A DNA stretch of 32,929 bases. It comes from Candidatus Magasanikiibacteriota bacterium. Lineage in GTDB: Bacteria; Patescibacteriota; Patescibacteriia; Magasanikbacterales; 2-02-FULL-50-9b. Each line of letters opens with the position of its first letter. The stretch's first letter is position 1. Below the pieces are notes generated by a model. That model saw only the letters and a list, made by a program, of their open reading frames with translations, did not search any database and was not told the origin of the DNA. The position numbers and the translations under genes are program-made. Below, piece after piece: positions 1-7,665 of this stretch. The DNA lies in assembly GCA_023246755.1 (NCBI GenBank), contig JAHFHU010000009.1:1-32929 (forward strand). Reading direction: 5' to 3'.

Positions 1-1
1 A

Positions 2-70
2 GTAATCGGCCGCCCAGATAGATACTCGTCGCGCGGCGTTAAATCGCTGCGTACAAAATCCGGCTTATAG
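2..70 (+). CDS. C-terminus of an unidentified protein (partial)
   Basis: An open frame enters from the left edge and ends at TAG (68-70). It encodes about 22 residues rich in Arg, Lys and Ser, ending in RTKSGL. The stop lies 14 bases before an intrinsic terminator, which supports a real gene end. Too little is present to name a family. Confidence 0.4.
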   Translation, partial: VIGRPDRYSSRGVKSLRTKSGL

Positions 71-84
71 GTGTTGGTAGTAAA

Positions 85-120
85 AATCATCGCTCGCAAG
101 GGCGGTGATTTTGTTTTTTT
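85..120 (+). terminator. Intrinsic terminator of the upstream gene
   Basis: AAAATCATCGC and GGCGGTGATTTT form an 11-bp stem with one G-T wobble around a short loop, followed by GTTTTTTT. The stem-then-TGATTTT form recurs at other terminators in the window (15987, 18759). It ends the frame closing at 70. Confidence 0.75.
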
Positions 121-128
121 GATATACT
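120..128 (+). promoter_or_regulatory. Extended -10 promoter
   Basis: TGATATACT matches the extended -10 consensus TGnTATAAT with one mismatch, directly after the upstream terminator. No convincing -35 is visible. It lies 20 bases before the ATG at 149, which favours that start over the GTG at 71. Confidence 0.5.
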
Positions 129-148
129 GTCGTGACACACGAATCGGT

Positions 149-649
149 ATGCCTCCGTTTGACGGTCAACATGATTTTATCAGCGCGCACATCGACAACG
201 TTGAGGCCGAATTTTTAAGAAACCGTGCGACGCAGCCGCCTAAGTTGCACGAAGATACGGATGTTGTTTTTTTGAATAACATGCTGTCTGCTCATGAGCG
301 TCGACGCGCGCAAATAATTCAGCGCGCGAAATTAACGGACGCGGATTTGAAACACGGCGCGTATATTTTTTCGCTGCACACAAAAAAATTTGACGCCGAA
401 CGCGCGCTTCTCGCCCAGCATCAAAAAATGATGCACACGCGCAAAAATCATCAGACCGTCCATCCAGACGAATATTTAAAATTGCATGATCTTGAAGAAG
501 CGCATGAAGCTGCGCGGTGGGCGTTCGAAGCACAGCCGTTTCATGACGAGTTGCTGCAGATTTACGAATGCGATTATTACAAAAAATTATTTACCGAAAA
601 ATTAGGACACGCACATGAGCGGGCGCGGGTGCGTGCGGCGCTCCGCTAA
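149..649 (+). CDS. Hypothetical hydrophilic alpha-helical protein
   Basis: I do not recognise this 166-residue protein. It is strongly hydrophilic, rich in His, Lys, Arg and Glu, with long helical stretches (for example an AHERRRAQ segment and a LEEAHEAARWAFEA segment). It has no signal peptide or membrane segment, so it is probably cytoplasmic. The frame is open back to a GTG at 71, but that start would translate through the terminator hairpin. The ATG at 149 follows an extended -10 and is preferred. No Shine-Dalgarno site is evident. It converges on trpS with no intergenic base: its TAA ends at 649 and the trpS stop begins at 650. Confidence 0.6.
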   Translation: MPPFDGQHDFISAHIDNVEAEFLRNRATQPPKLHEDTDVVFLNNMLSAHERRRAQIIQRAKLTDADLKHGAYIFSLHTKKFDAERALLAQHQKMMHTRKNHQTVHPDEYLKLHDLEEAHEAARWAFEAQPFHDELLQIYECDYYKKLFTEKLGHAHERARVRAALR

Positions 650-1609
650 TTATCGCAGACCGGTTTTAATCCGCACTTCTTCCATTGTCTGTTGCGCGAT
701 TGCCCGTGCGCGCGCGCGACCCGTTTCAAGCACGGCCGCGACTTCTGCGTCCGAAATCTCTTCTTTGCGGTTGCGAAAATCAGCGAACGCGGCCGCAATT
801 AATTCTGCGAGCGTGTCTTTGAGCTCAACATTTTTGAGTGCGCCCGCGTCGAAATCTTTTTTGAGATGTGCGTAGGTGAGTGTCGATACATCAAATAATT
901 TTACGAGCTCCAATAAATTCTGGACACCTTGTTCATCAGTGACCGCCTTGCGAATTTTTGTGGCAATGATGTCGGGCGAATCTGCAACAAATACACACGA
1001 TTTGTCGCCGCCGCTTTTACTCATTTTTTTGTTTGACTCCGTAAGCGACATCACGCGCGGAACTTCGGTGAGCATTGCTTTTGGTTCGGGAAATGTTGTG
1101 CCGAATTTGTTGTTAAATTTTTTTGCAATCACGCGCGCGAGCTCAACGTGCTGCACCTGATCTTCACCAGCAGGAACGATCATACTTTTGTACATCAAAA
1201 TATCCGCAGCCATGAGCACGGGGTAGGTGAACAATCCGACGTTGACATTTTCGACGTGCTTTGCGGCTTTGTCTTTGAATTGCGTCATTTTTTCAAGCTC
1301 GCTCATCGGGGTCACGGTCAAAAAATTCCAACACAATTCGAGATGTTCCGGAATGTGCGACTGCACGAAGAGTGTCGATTTTTTTGGATCGATCCCGAGC
1401 GCAAGCAGATCGCGCACGAGATTTTTGATGAGCCGTTGTTTGGTTGCGGGTTCGTAGTCGATCGTCATCGAATGCCAGTCGGGGATGAAAAAAAAACGAT
1501 CATATTGCGCGTCATTTTGGAGGTCGACCCAATTTTTGACCGCACCCAAATAATTCCCAATGTGCATTTCGCCGGTTGGTTGGATTCCTGACACGATGAC
1601 TTTTTTCAT
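650..1609 (-). CDS. trpS: Tryptophanyl-tRNA synthetase
   Basis: Charges tRNA-Trp with tryptophan in the cytoplasm, as a class I synthetase. The 319-residue product starts MKKVIVSGIQPTGEMHIGNY, has the HIGH-type motif HIGN at 16-19, the GEDQ..H stretch near 158-164 and KMSKS at 205-209. The length is close to the usual roughly 330 residues. The frame continues upstream, but the conserved N-terminus fixes the start at 1609. A TATAAT lies only 10 bases before this ATG, so the mRNA is probably leaderless. Its promoter is interleaved with that of the divergent gene at 1755. Confidence 0.97.
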   Translation of the reverse strand: MKKVIVSGIQPTGEMHIGNYLGAVKNWVDLQNDAQYDRFFFIPDWHSMTIDYEPATKQRLIKNLVRDLLALGIDPKKSTLFVQSHIPEHLELCWNFLTVTPMSELEKMTQFKDKAAKHVENVNVGLFTYPVLMAADILMYKSMIVPAGEDQVQHVELARVIAKKFNNKFGTTFPEPKAMLTEVPRVMSLTESNKKMSKSGGDKSCVFVADSPDIIATKIRKAVTDEQGVQNLLELVKLFDVSTLTYAHLKKDFDAGALKNVELKDTLAELIAAAFADFRNRKEEISDAEVAAVLETGRARARAIAQQTMEEVRIKTGLR

Positions 1610-1619
1610 AGTGAGGCGC

Positions 1620-1649
1620 ATTATAGCCGACACTTGACAAAATAAGCAA
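1620..1649 (-). promoter_or_regulatory. trpS promoter
   Basis: On the minus strand a perfect TATAAT (1620-1625) lies 18 bases after a weak TTGCTT (1644-1649). Only 10 bases separate the -10 from the trpS ATG, which predicts transcription starting almost at the start codon. Confidence 0.6.
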
Positions 1650-1662
1650 AAAGTGGTATGCT
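1634..1662 (+). promoter_or_regulatory. Promoter of the Cys/Lys-rich gene
   Basis: TTGACA (1634-1639), 17-base spacer, TATGCT (1657-1662). It physically overlaps the divergent trpS promoter, so the two may compete. Confidence 0.75.
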
Positions 1663-1754
1663 GCTCGGTCCAGTTTTGAAAGAGCTTTCGAAACGAATGA
1701 CTGGTCACGCCACGGCAATTTCGCCGATGCGGTTTGCTCTTCACAAGGATTATC

Positions 1755-2483
1755 ATGAGTCAGATTCGCATGTGCTCGTTTTGTGTCGGCGGAAACGCCC
1801 GTCCCGTTCGTTATGCATTCAAGTTGGGCGCGCTCGAAATGGCGTTCAACATGGACCCGCGGCGGATCGGTCCGCAAGGCACTATGGCGCTGGCCATGTG
1901 CTCGGTTCACAAGGTCGAGATGGACGCTCTGTACGCATTCGAGTTCCCGCGGCGCAGCCACGACATGCCGACGTGCGAAATCGCTGACGTCATGTGGGCC
2001 GATTTTGGCCTCGATGACGAGGATGTCAATGCGATCATGGTTTCTCGCGAAGTTGTTGATGCGGCGTTCGCGCTGTTCAACAACCGGTTCGGCGGCAGGC
2101 AGATTCGGGGGAAGCTCGAAAGGCAGCGGCATGCCGAGTGCCAAGAGCTCGTTACGCGGAAGCTCGAGCTGAAGGCGCTCGCGGAGAAGTTCGAGGCGTC
2201 GCAAGCGACTGCACCAAAGTCGTCGGCCAACACACGGCACGTCGAGAGCAAGTCGACACCGAAGCCCGCGCAACAGAAGCCCGCCGCCGAAGCGTCGGCG
2301 CTCAAGCCGTCGCAGGAAAAGAAGCCGCCGGCTGACCGCAGCGCACCTAACTATGGTGCGTGCAAGGTCGAGCGCAAGGTGCGCGGTTCGAAAAAGCCGG
2401 ACCCGATGCACAAGGCACGCCGCGGCGCTGTCGTGCCCGGTGTCGGCAAGCACAGCAAGGCGGCGGCCACAAAAAAGAAGTGA
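1755..2483 (+). CDS. Hypothetical protein, possible N-terminal zinc site, basic C-terminal tail
   Basis: I do not recognise this 242-residue protein. The N-terminal part has C7-x2-C10 and C49-x2-H52, which could bind one zinc ion. The middle (about 95-150) is charged and helical. The last about 90 residues are low-complexity Lys/Ala/Pro/Ser ending in KKK, typical of a disordered nucleic-acid-binding tail. The ATG at 1755 is chosen because AAGGA (1745-1749) sits 5 bases upstream. An in-frame start 21 bases earlier has no ribosome site. It has its own promoter (1634) and terminator (2513), so it is a one-gene unit. It is GC-richer than its neighbours. Confidence 0.7.
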   Translation: MSQIRMCSFCVGGNARPVRYAFKLGALEMAFNMDPRRIGPQGTMALAMCSVHKVEMDALYAFEFPRRSHDMPTCEIADVMWADFGLDDEDVNAIMVSREVVDAAFALFNNRFGGRQIRGKLERQRHAECQELVTRKLELKALAEKFEASQATAPKSSANTRHVESKSTPKPAQQKPAAEASALKPSQEKKPPADRSAPNYGACKVERKVRGSKKPDPMHKARRGAVVPGVGKHSKAAATKKK

Positions 2484-2512
2484 GACTCGAGACGGAGCCT
2501 CACGCGCTGGCC

Positions 2513-2568
2513 AACGGCGCAAGTATGGGATCACACACCGTGTGACACCCAGCTTGCGCCGGTTTTAA
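2513..2568 (+). terminator. Long-hairpin terminator
   Basis: GGCGCAAG and CTTGCGCC arms enclose an inner TCACAC/GTGTGA hairpin and are followed by GGTTTTAATTT. It lies 30 bases after the stop at 2483. It separates that gene from the convergent DUF2283-like gene. Confidence 0.65.
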
Positions 2569-2569
2569 T

Positions 2570-2776
2570 TTATAGAATCGCTGATGGTTTCTTGCTTAGG
2601 CTGGTGTCCATGAAATTGAAAATTTTTCGCGCATTGAGAAGTGTGATGTAAACAGGTACACGATCCGGCGAGACCTCGATAATTAAATCGCCGTATACGA
2701 TCGAATCATCAATTGGTAATGAATTCAATTCCCACGAAAGCACGTCACCTTCAGGATCGTAGTTGATTTTTGACAT
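2570..2776 (-). CDS. DUF2283-like small protein
   Basis: The 68-residue product begins MSKINYDPEGDVLSWEL and continues with an IDDSIVYGDLIIEVSPD stretch. This fits the DUF2283 pattern (YDPExDxLYIxL, then a short segment, then a V.vDyd..G.vvgIEIL-type strand), although the C-terminal half is more divergent. Members are small, often accessory proteins of unknown function. A TTGACG-N17-ATAATA promoter lies upstream. There is no clear Shine-Dalgarno site. Confidence 0.7.
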   Translation of the reverse strand: MSKINYDPEGDVLSWELNSLPIDDSIVYGDLIIEVSPDRVPVYITLLNARKIFNFMDTSLSKKPSAIL

Positions 2777-2816
2777 AGAGCGTGATTACAAGCATGTAGT
2801 TGAACTCTTTTCTACA

Positions 2817-2845
2817 TATTATCCGCAATACGTGGCGCTCGTCAA
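2817..2845 (-). promoter_or_regulatory. Promoter of the DUF2283-like gene
   Basis: Minus strand: TTGACG (2840-2845), 17-base spacer, ATAATA (2817-2822). The -10 lies 40 bases before the start codon at 2776. Confidence 0.6.
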
Positions 2846-2880
2846 TGTTCGGAAGGGGCTGCGCAGGCGATTGGAATAGT

Positions 2881-3028
2881 TAAGAAAAATAAAACCTCCC
2901 CGAACGTGTCTCTCGGAGGCATTGCGGGCCGGTGTCGCGCATGGCGCGACGAGCAATGTCGAGAGAGAGCGGAATTTTCCGCTGGGAAAATTAACGCGTG
3001 CACGTATGGGGAGGTTTTATTTTTCTTA
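2881..3028 (+). repeat. Three-hairpin palindromic element, copy A (also RNase J terminator)
   Basis: The outermost arms (2881-2901 and 3008-3028) are a perfect 21-bp inverted repeat with an A/T-rich outer half. On the minus strand this ends in GGGGAGG then TTTTATTTTTCTT, a good terminator for RNase J, whose stop codon lies inside the outer arm. Inside are stem 1 (GCATTGC 2919-2925 with GCAATGT 2953-2959), hairpin 2 (TCGCGC 2935-2940 with GCGCGA 2944-2949) and hairpin 3 (AATTTTCC 2973-2980 with GGGAAAATT 2984-2992). The linker GGGCCGGTG between stem 1 and hairpin 2 is conserved in copy B and nearly so in copy C. Confidence 0.75.
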
Positions 3029-5092
3029 CACTTCGATAATCACCGGCAGCACCATCGGTCGGCGCTTGGTTTGCGCGAACAAAAATTGTCCGACGTCGTT
3101 GCGAATTTTATTTTTGATGAATTCATCGAACGCTTGTGATTTGTGGTCCGACGCTTCGAGAATTTTGTGGACGAGCATGCGCGTTTTGTCGATGATCTCT
3201 TTGTTTTCTTTGACGAAGATGAATCCGCGCGAGATGATGTCGGGACTGCCGATGAGTTCGCCGGTGCGCTCTTCGATCGTCGCGATGACAACGAGCATAC
3301 CGTCTTCCGACATTTGCATGCGATCGCGGAGCACAATTTCAGAAACATCGCCGACACCAAGTCCATCAACCATGACATAATCCGCGGGCACGCGCTCTTC
3401 GGTCAAGCGGCCACCATTCACATCGAACGACATGATCTGTCCGTTGTCTGCGAGGAAAATATTTTCTTTCGGAACGCCAACACCCGCTGCGATGCGGCCA
3501 TGCGCCGCAAGCATAAAACGATTGCCGTGAATCGGGACGAAGAATTTCGGTTTGGTGAGGCGCAACATCAATTTGAGGTCCTCTTGTTTTGCATGACCAC
3601 CCGCGTGCACATCCATGTTTGCATAATGCACGACGTGTGCGCCGTGACGCACGAGCGTGTCTTTGAGACGCTGCACGCTACGTTCGTTTCCGGGAACGAC
3701 GGATGATGAAAAAATTACGGTGTCACCTTCTTGCAGGTGCAAAAATTTGTGTTCACCCGTTGCGATGCGCATGAGCGCTGCGTTCTTTTCGCCTTGCGCA
3801 CCCGTGCACAAAATTACCAATTGTTCATCGCGATATTTTCCAAACTCTTCTTCGGTGATGATGGTTCCGGGTTTGAATTGGAGGTAACCAAGTTCGTGCG
3901 CGAGATCAACATTTTTTTGCATCGAGCGCCCTTGGATCAAAACGCGGCGTCCATATTTTTCGCAGAGCGCGAGAATAATTTGTACGCGCGTTAAGAGCGA
4001 TGAAAATGTGCCGATGATGAGACGTGACGGTGCTTTGCCGATGATGCGATCGAGTTCGTCGAAGACGACCTGTTCTGAAATTTGGTGCCCCGGAGTGTCT
4101 GCGCCGGTTGAATCCGACATGAGTGCGAGCACACCTTTTGAACCAAACATCGCGATGCGATTAAGGTCGGCCGGCTCTTCGTTGACCGGGGTGAAATCAA
4201 ATTTGAAATCGCCGGTTACGAGTACCGTGCCAAATGGGGTGTGGATCGCGGCGCCGAATGCGTCCGAGATTGTGTGGTTGATGTGGAATGGTTCGAAGAT
4301 GAAATTTTTTCCGAGATGAAATCGTTCGTCTGCGTGTTGCACGATCACCATGTTAAGTTTCGGAAGGTTGGGATATTCTTCGTGGCGCGCGCGAACAATA
4401 CCGGCGGTGAGAGGCGCGGTGTAGATTGGTGGGTTGCCGATTTTTGGCAACACATGTGAGATGGCGCCGACATGGTCTAAATGTCCATGCGTGATGACAA
4501 CGCCGCGAATATTTTTTTCGCGGCCTTTGAACGTTGAGATGTTCGGGATGATGTAATCGATGCCCGGCATGCCTTCTTCAGGGAATTGAAGACCGACGTC
4601 AACGATGATGATGTCATCGCCACATTCGAGCACGGTGCAGTTACGGCCGATTTCTTCAAGGCCGCCGAGTGCGTAAATTTTGAGTTTGAGATTTGAATCC
4701 GCAGTTGGAGTTACGAGCGGTTCAAACACGTCGGCCTCGCGTTGTGAGCGTTTGACATCGATTCCTTCCGTGTTAAAATTTGGCGCATATTTTGCGTTGT
4801 TGCTTGTATGCGCGTGATACGCTTGGCGTTGTGCAAGCGGTGGAATGCCGTTGGTGTGTGTAGGACGCGGCGTTGGTGCACCTGCTGGCGCGTTGTGTGC
4901 GTATGATCCGCCGCCGCTGCTGCGATGGGCGGGCGGGCGCGACGAATTATACGGAGGTCGTGATGACGACGGACCGTTGCTGTTGAATCGGCGACCTGTT
5001 GCGGGTGTTGTTGTAGGTCGTCGTTGTGGGCTGATTCCACGTCGAAGTGGAGGGGTTGGCATCGAAGGCGATGCGGTTACGGGGGTTGGCAT
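3026..5092 (-). CDS. rnj: Ribonuclease J with a long disordered N-terminus
   Basis: A metallo-beta-lactamase/beta-CASP RNase combining 5'-3' exo- and endonuclease activity in mRNA decay and rRNA maturation (family knowledge). The 688-residue product has the zinc motif HGHLDH at 202-207, a GDFKFD motif, the beta-CASP GRSMQKN segment, an HAGGHAKQEDLK segment (HVSGHA-like in relatives) and the C-terminal domain. The first about 115 residues are low-complexity Pro/Ser/Arg/Asn and add roughly 120 residues to the usual length. They may be an RNA- or partner-binding tail. No clear promoter is seen. A palindromic element (5103-5243) occupies the upstream region, and copy A lies at the 3' end. Confidence 0.95.
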   Translation of the reverse strand: MPTPVTASPSMPTPPLRRGISPQRRPTTTPATGRRFNSNGPSSSRPPYNSSRPPAHRSSGGGSYAHNAPAGAPTPRPTHTNGIPPLAQRQAYHAHTSNNAKYAPNFNTEGIDVKRSQREADVFEPLVTPTADSNLKLKIYALGGLEEIGRNCTVLECGDDIIIVDVGLQFPEEGMPGIDYIIPNISTFKGREKNIRGVVITHGHLDHVGAISHVLPKIGNPPIYTAPLTAGIVRARHEEYPNLPKLNMVIVQHADERFHLGKNFIFEPFHINHTISDAFGAAIHTPFGTVLVTGDFKFDFTPVNEEPADLNRIAMFGSKGVLALMSDSTGADTPGHQISEQVVFDELDRIIGKAPSRLIIGTFSSLLTRVQIILALCEKYGRRVLIQGRSMQKNVDLAHELGYLQFKPGTIITEEEFGKYRDEQLVILCTGAQGEKNAALMRIATGEHKFLHLQEGDTVIFSSSVVPGNERSVQRLKDTLVRHGAHVVHYANMDVHAGGHAKQEDLKLMLRLTKPKFFVPIHGNRFMLAAHGRIAAGVGVPKENIFLADNGQIMSFDVNGGRLTEERVPADYVMVDGLGVGDVSEIVLRDRMQMSEDGMLVVIATIEERTGELIGSPDIISRGFIFVKENKEIIDKTRMLVHKILEASDHKSQAFDEFIKNKIRNDVGQFLFAQTKRRPMVLPVIIEV

Positions 5093-5102
5093 AATTTTTT
5101 AG

Positions 5103-5243
5103 TAGCAGTTCATTGTTCGAGCGCACGTGTCGAAATCCCCTGCGAGGATTTCGCACTCTCTCTCGGTCTCGCTCGTTTTGCTTCGCAAAACTCCCTGCCC
5201 GCTCGACCTGCGAGAGACGCTCTCGCAATGACTGCTAACAGAT
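5103..5243. repeat. 140-bp imperfect palindrome, MITE/REP-like
   Basis: The outer arms TAGCAGTTCATTG and CAATGACTGCTA are near-perfect inverted repeats. Inside are GAAATCC/GGATTTC, a GTTTTGC/GCAAAAC hairpin and CTCTC/GAGAG arms, so nearly the whole segment folds on itself. The CATTGCGAG-type end resembles dispersed palindromic repeats seen in many bacteria. It lies in the RNase J 5' region. It is unrelated in sequence to copies A-C. Confidence 0.6.
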
Positions 5244-5345
5244 AAGTTTGCCAAGTTTGTGAGCAAAATTTTAATCAACAAACAAAATGAATCAATTTTT
5301 AAATATTTTTTTTAATGGTGGAAAGGTTTAACGGGGGTTCCCCAC
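5244..5345. other. AT-rich intergenic spacer
   Basis: About 100 bases between the palindrome and copy B. It is AT-rich with no convincing open frame. A good minus-strand promoter for RNase J was sought here and not found. Confidence 0.4.
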
Positions 5346-5485
5346 GTTGGAAAAAAACTTTTGAGAGAGACTGCGCAACCCGTCCGGGCCGGTGTCGCGC
5401 AACGCGCGACGAGGACGGGTGAGGAAGTCGAGTGTTTCCCGCTGGGGAAACATGAGATGGTCTCTCGAAAAAGATTTTTTCCAAC
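5346..5485 (+). repeat. Three-hairpin palindromic element, copy B (also tRNA-Leu terminator)
   Basis: The outer arms (about 5346-5371 and 5459-5485) pair over about 25 positions, starting GTTGGAAAAAAA and ending TTTTTTCCAAC. Stem 1 is CCCGTCC (5379-5385) with GGACGGG (5413-5419). Hairpin 2 is TCGCGC/GCGCGA (5395-5400, 5404-5409). Hairpin 3 is GTTTCCC/GGGGAAAC (5434-5440, 5444-5451). GGGCCGGTG and GAGGAAGTCGAG are the shared linkers. It begins two bases after the tRNA-Leu CCA end on the minus strand, so it would also terminate that transcript. Confidence 0.75.
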
Positions 5486-5487
5486 AG

Positions 5488-5573
5488 TGGTGCCGCGGGC
5501 GGGACTTGAACCCGCATACCCTTGCGAGCGCTGGCACCTGAAGCCAGTGTGTCTGCCATTTCACCACCGCGGC
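5488..5573 (-). tRNA. tRNA-Leu(CAG)
   Basis: Cloverleaf read on the minus strand: acceptor GCCGCGG/CCGCGGC, D arm with GGTGAAATGGCAGAC, anticodon stem CTGGC/GCCAG around loop TTCAGGT giving anticodon CAG, a long class II variable arm, and T loop TTCAAGT. The terminal CCA is encoded (5488-5490), unlike the tRNA-Ile in this window. It decodes CUG. Confidence 0.95.
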
Positions 5574-5604
5574 AGACGGGATGGAAGAAGAATCAAGAAA
5601 ACAA

Positions 5605-5634
5605 ATTATAGCACACCGATCACACGTCTGTCAA
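5605..5634 (-). promoter_or_regulatory. tRNA-Leu promoter
   Basis: Minus strand: perfect TTGACA (5629-5634), 18-base spacer, TGC plus perfect TATAAT (5605-5610). It is one of the strongest promoters here and lies 31 bases before the tRNA. Confidence 0.85.
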
Positions 5635-5648
5635 ACGCCGCGCAGATT

Positions 5649-7379
5649 TCATTTTTGAACACGTTTGGTGTTCAAAAACCAAGAAACAACGGTCGCGAAC
5701 CGATCGTTTGGGTCGCCAGAATTTGAAATCGTCACGCCAGACAGCTTATTTGCGATGTAATACTGATAAATCGGTTGGAAAAGAAACACCGCGGGGACAT
5801 CTGCAACGAGGCGCTGGTTGATTTTTTGCAAGAGCGCCGTGCGCGCGTCCGGACGATTTTCGACGCTCAACTGCTCAAGCCAGCCATCAACCTCTTTGAT
5901 CTGATAGCGAGCGTAATTTGCGCCTGATTCAGCGCTCGCCGTTGTGCTCCAAAACGGAATCGGGTTTGCGTTGAGACCGTAGTCTTGACCAAGTAGTAAT
6001 AAATCGTAGGAAAGAAGCGCGCCTGTTTTTGTTCCGGATCCGATGATTTGAGGGACGATTGTCACGCCAAAGGGCGCGAGCTGTTTTTTGATGTTTTCAG
6101 CAACTGCACCAAACGCGGGAAGCGCGGGAATACCGAGTGTGAAGGTGCTCGAGGTGGCCGCATTGTTGGCAGACAGATTTTTTTTGAACAGATCCGTGGC
6201 TTGCACGACATTAAGATCAGGCTCGGTTGAATTAGGACTGCTCAGCATTGATGAGGGGAATGGAGCGCGGGTCGCCACACCAATTCCTTTGAGATCTTGA
6301 GAAATGAGGTCCGAACGATTGAGGGCAAGCGCAAACGCGGTGCGCACATCTCGCTTTTTTAAATTGGCGTTGTGTGTCGGATTGAAAAACAGGCTGATAA
6401 TTATCGGCGGGGTGACGGTGAATTGTTGGACATCGCGTTTAACCAGCTCATCGGTTTGTACCGTGTCATGCACAAAAAGAGCGTCGACTTGACGTGTGCG
6501 AAACATGTCATACGCGGATGAATTATCTGGGGCGATACGAAAATTGAGTTCGTCGATAAAGGCGCGTTGCGGTTTAAAATTTTTGAACACGTCGAGATTG
6601 AAACTGTCAATGCCACCGTCACGATCAAAGGTTATGGAGCCGAACCGGAATGGCCCCGAGCCGACCGGTTTTAAATTTAAGTCGCTCATGATCATGCGAG
6701 CAGGATCAACGGCTGTCCATAGATTGTGCGGAATGATGCCGAGAGAGGTGAGCGTTTTTAATTCGGGAGTCGGTTGTTTTGTCGTGATGATCACCCGACC
6801 GGACGGATCTTTTGACGCAACGACGCGTGCGGCAAGCGCGCGCCACGGGCTTCCAACCGCCTTATTTTGCATCGCGGTAATGGTGAAAATTACGTCGTCC
6901 GATGTGATGGGGGTGCCATCGTGCCAAACGCGATCATCGAGGGTGATCGTTACCGATTTTGGATTTGAAAAATCACAGGTGCGCGCGAGCGTGGGGATGC
7001 CGCGATTGTATACGTCGCACAAGGGCAGAAAAAAAATATTTGACAGTGTGCGATCAGTATCCGTTACTGCAAAAAGCGGATTGATGTGACGCGGCGCGCC
7101 GACCAAAACTTCTTGAAGCGTTCCGCCTTCTGTTGGGGCCGCGACGGTATTCAGGAGGTGAATGCTGACAAAAATACCAACAAACGAAAGCAGCGCAACA
7201 AATCCGAGTGCGCCGATGAGATTTTTTTCCCATGTTTCCAAAAAAAGATCGATGTGTTGCAGTTGTGCAAGCGATGGAATTTTGGGTCGGGTGATTGACG
7301 GGGTAAGTGCTCGGCCGGGACGCTTCACCGAAGTTGTGAAATCCCGAATTCGCTCGCGAGCCTTCTCGAGAAGGCGCAT
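5649..7379 (-). CDS. Membrane-anchored peptide ABC transporter substrate-binding protein (SBP family 5)
   Basis: Probably captures oligopeptides outside the membrane for import (family inference). The 576-residue product has a charged cytoplasmic N-terminus, one membrane segment at about 53-75 and an extracellular family 5 domain. That domain shows DDRVWHDGTPITSDDVIFT, KPVGSGPFRF, and later RTAFALALNRSDLI, all characteristic of OppA/DppA-type proteins. It is anchored by an N-terminal helix rather than a lipobox. It follows secG by 10 bases in an apparent operon. No permease or ATPase genes are in the window. Confidence 0.9.
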   Translation of the reverse strand: MRLLEKARERIRDFTTSVKRPGRALTPSITRPKIPSLAQLQHIDLFLETWEKNLIGALGFVALLSFVGIFVSIHLLNTVAAPTEGGTLQEVLVGAPRHINPLFAVTDTDRTLSNIFFLPLCDVYNRGIPTLARTCDFSNPKSVTITLDDRVWHDGTPITSDDVIFTITAMQNKAVGSPWRALAARVVASKDPSGRVIITTKQPTPELKTLTSLGIIPHNLWTAVDPARMIMSDLNLKPVGSGPFRFGSITFDRDGGIDSFNLDVFKNFKPQRAFIDELNFRIAPDNSSAYDMFRTRQVDALFVHDTVQTDELVKRDVQQFTVTPPIIISLFFNPTHNANLKKRDVRTAFALALNRSDLISQDLKGIGVATRAPFPSSMLSSPNSTEPDLNVVQATDLFKKNLSANNAATSSTFTLGIPALPAFGAVAENIKKQLAPFGVTIVPQIIGSGTKTGALLSYDLLLLGQDYGLNANPIPFWSTTASAESGANYARYQIKEVDGWLEQLSVENRPDARTALLQKINQRLVADVPAVFLFQPIYQYYIANKLSGVTISNSGDPNDRFATVVSWFLNTKRVQK

Positions 7380-7389
7380 ACGACGTTGA

Positions 7390-7608
7390 TTATTGGATCA
7401 ACAAATTTGCCGCGGCTGTTGCAAAGAATAGAACCGCAAGCACAATTGTCGCGCGAAAAAGAATTTTGTCGACGCCACGTTTCGTTGAATAAACATTGCT
7501 TGAGCCGCCAAAAGCCGCGCCCAATCCAACACCCTTTTGTTGCAACAAAATTGAGGTGATCAAGAGAACTGATATGATGATTTGGACGATGTTTAAAGCA
7601 AATTGCAT
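7390..7608 (-). CDS. secG: Preprotein translocase subunit SecG
   Basis: Accessory subunit of the SecYEG channel. The 72-residue product has two hydrophobic helices (about 5-23 and 50-70) joined by the SecG-typical QQKGVGLGAAFGGSSNV loop. It is first in an operon with the substrate-binding protein. Only 8 bases separate its TATAGT -10 from the ATG, so translation is predicted to be leaderless. Confidence 0.95.
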   Translation of the reverse strand: MQFALNIVQIIISVLLITSILLQQKGVGLGAAFGGSSNVYSTKRGVDKILFRATIVLAVLFFATAAANLLIQ

Positions 7609-7616
7609 ATGGGGGG

Positions 7617-7646
7617 ACTATATCAGAATTATGGGTGGTGCGTCAA
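7617..7646 (-). promoter_or_regulatory. secG promoter
   Basis: Minus strand: TTGACG (7641-7646), 18-base spacer, TGA plus TATAGT (7617-7622), an extended -10. It lies 8 bases upstream of the secG start codon. Confidence 0.8.
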
Positions 7647-7665
7647 GACTCAACTAATACCTATT

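Noticed and set aside
1512-2534. Long minus-strand frame covering the Cys/Lys-rich gene and trpS upstream region
   Set aside because: It is antisense to a gene with promoter, ribosome site and terminator, and its product is an Arg/Leu-rich mirror sequence.
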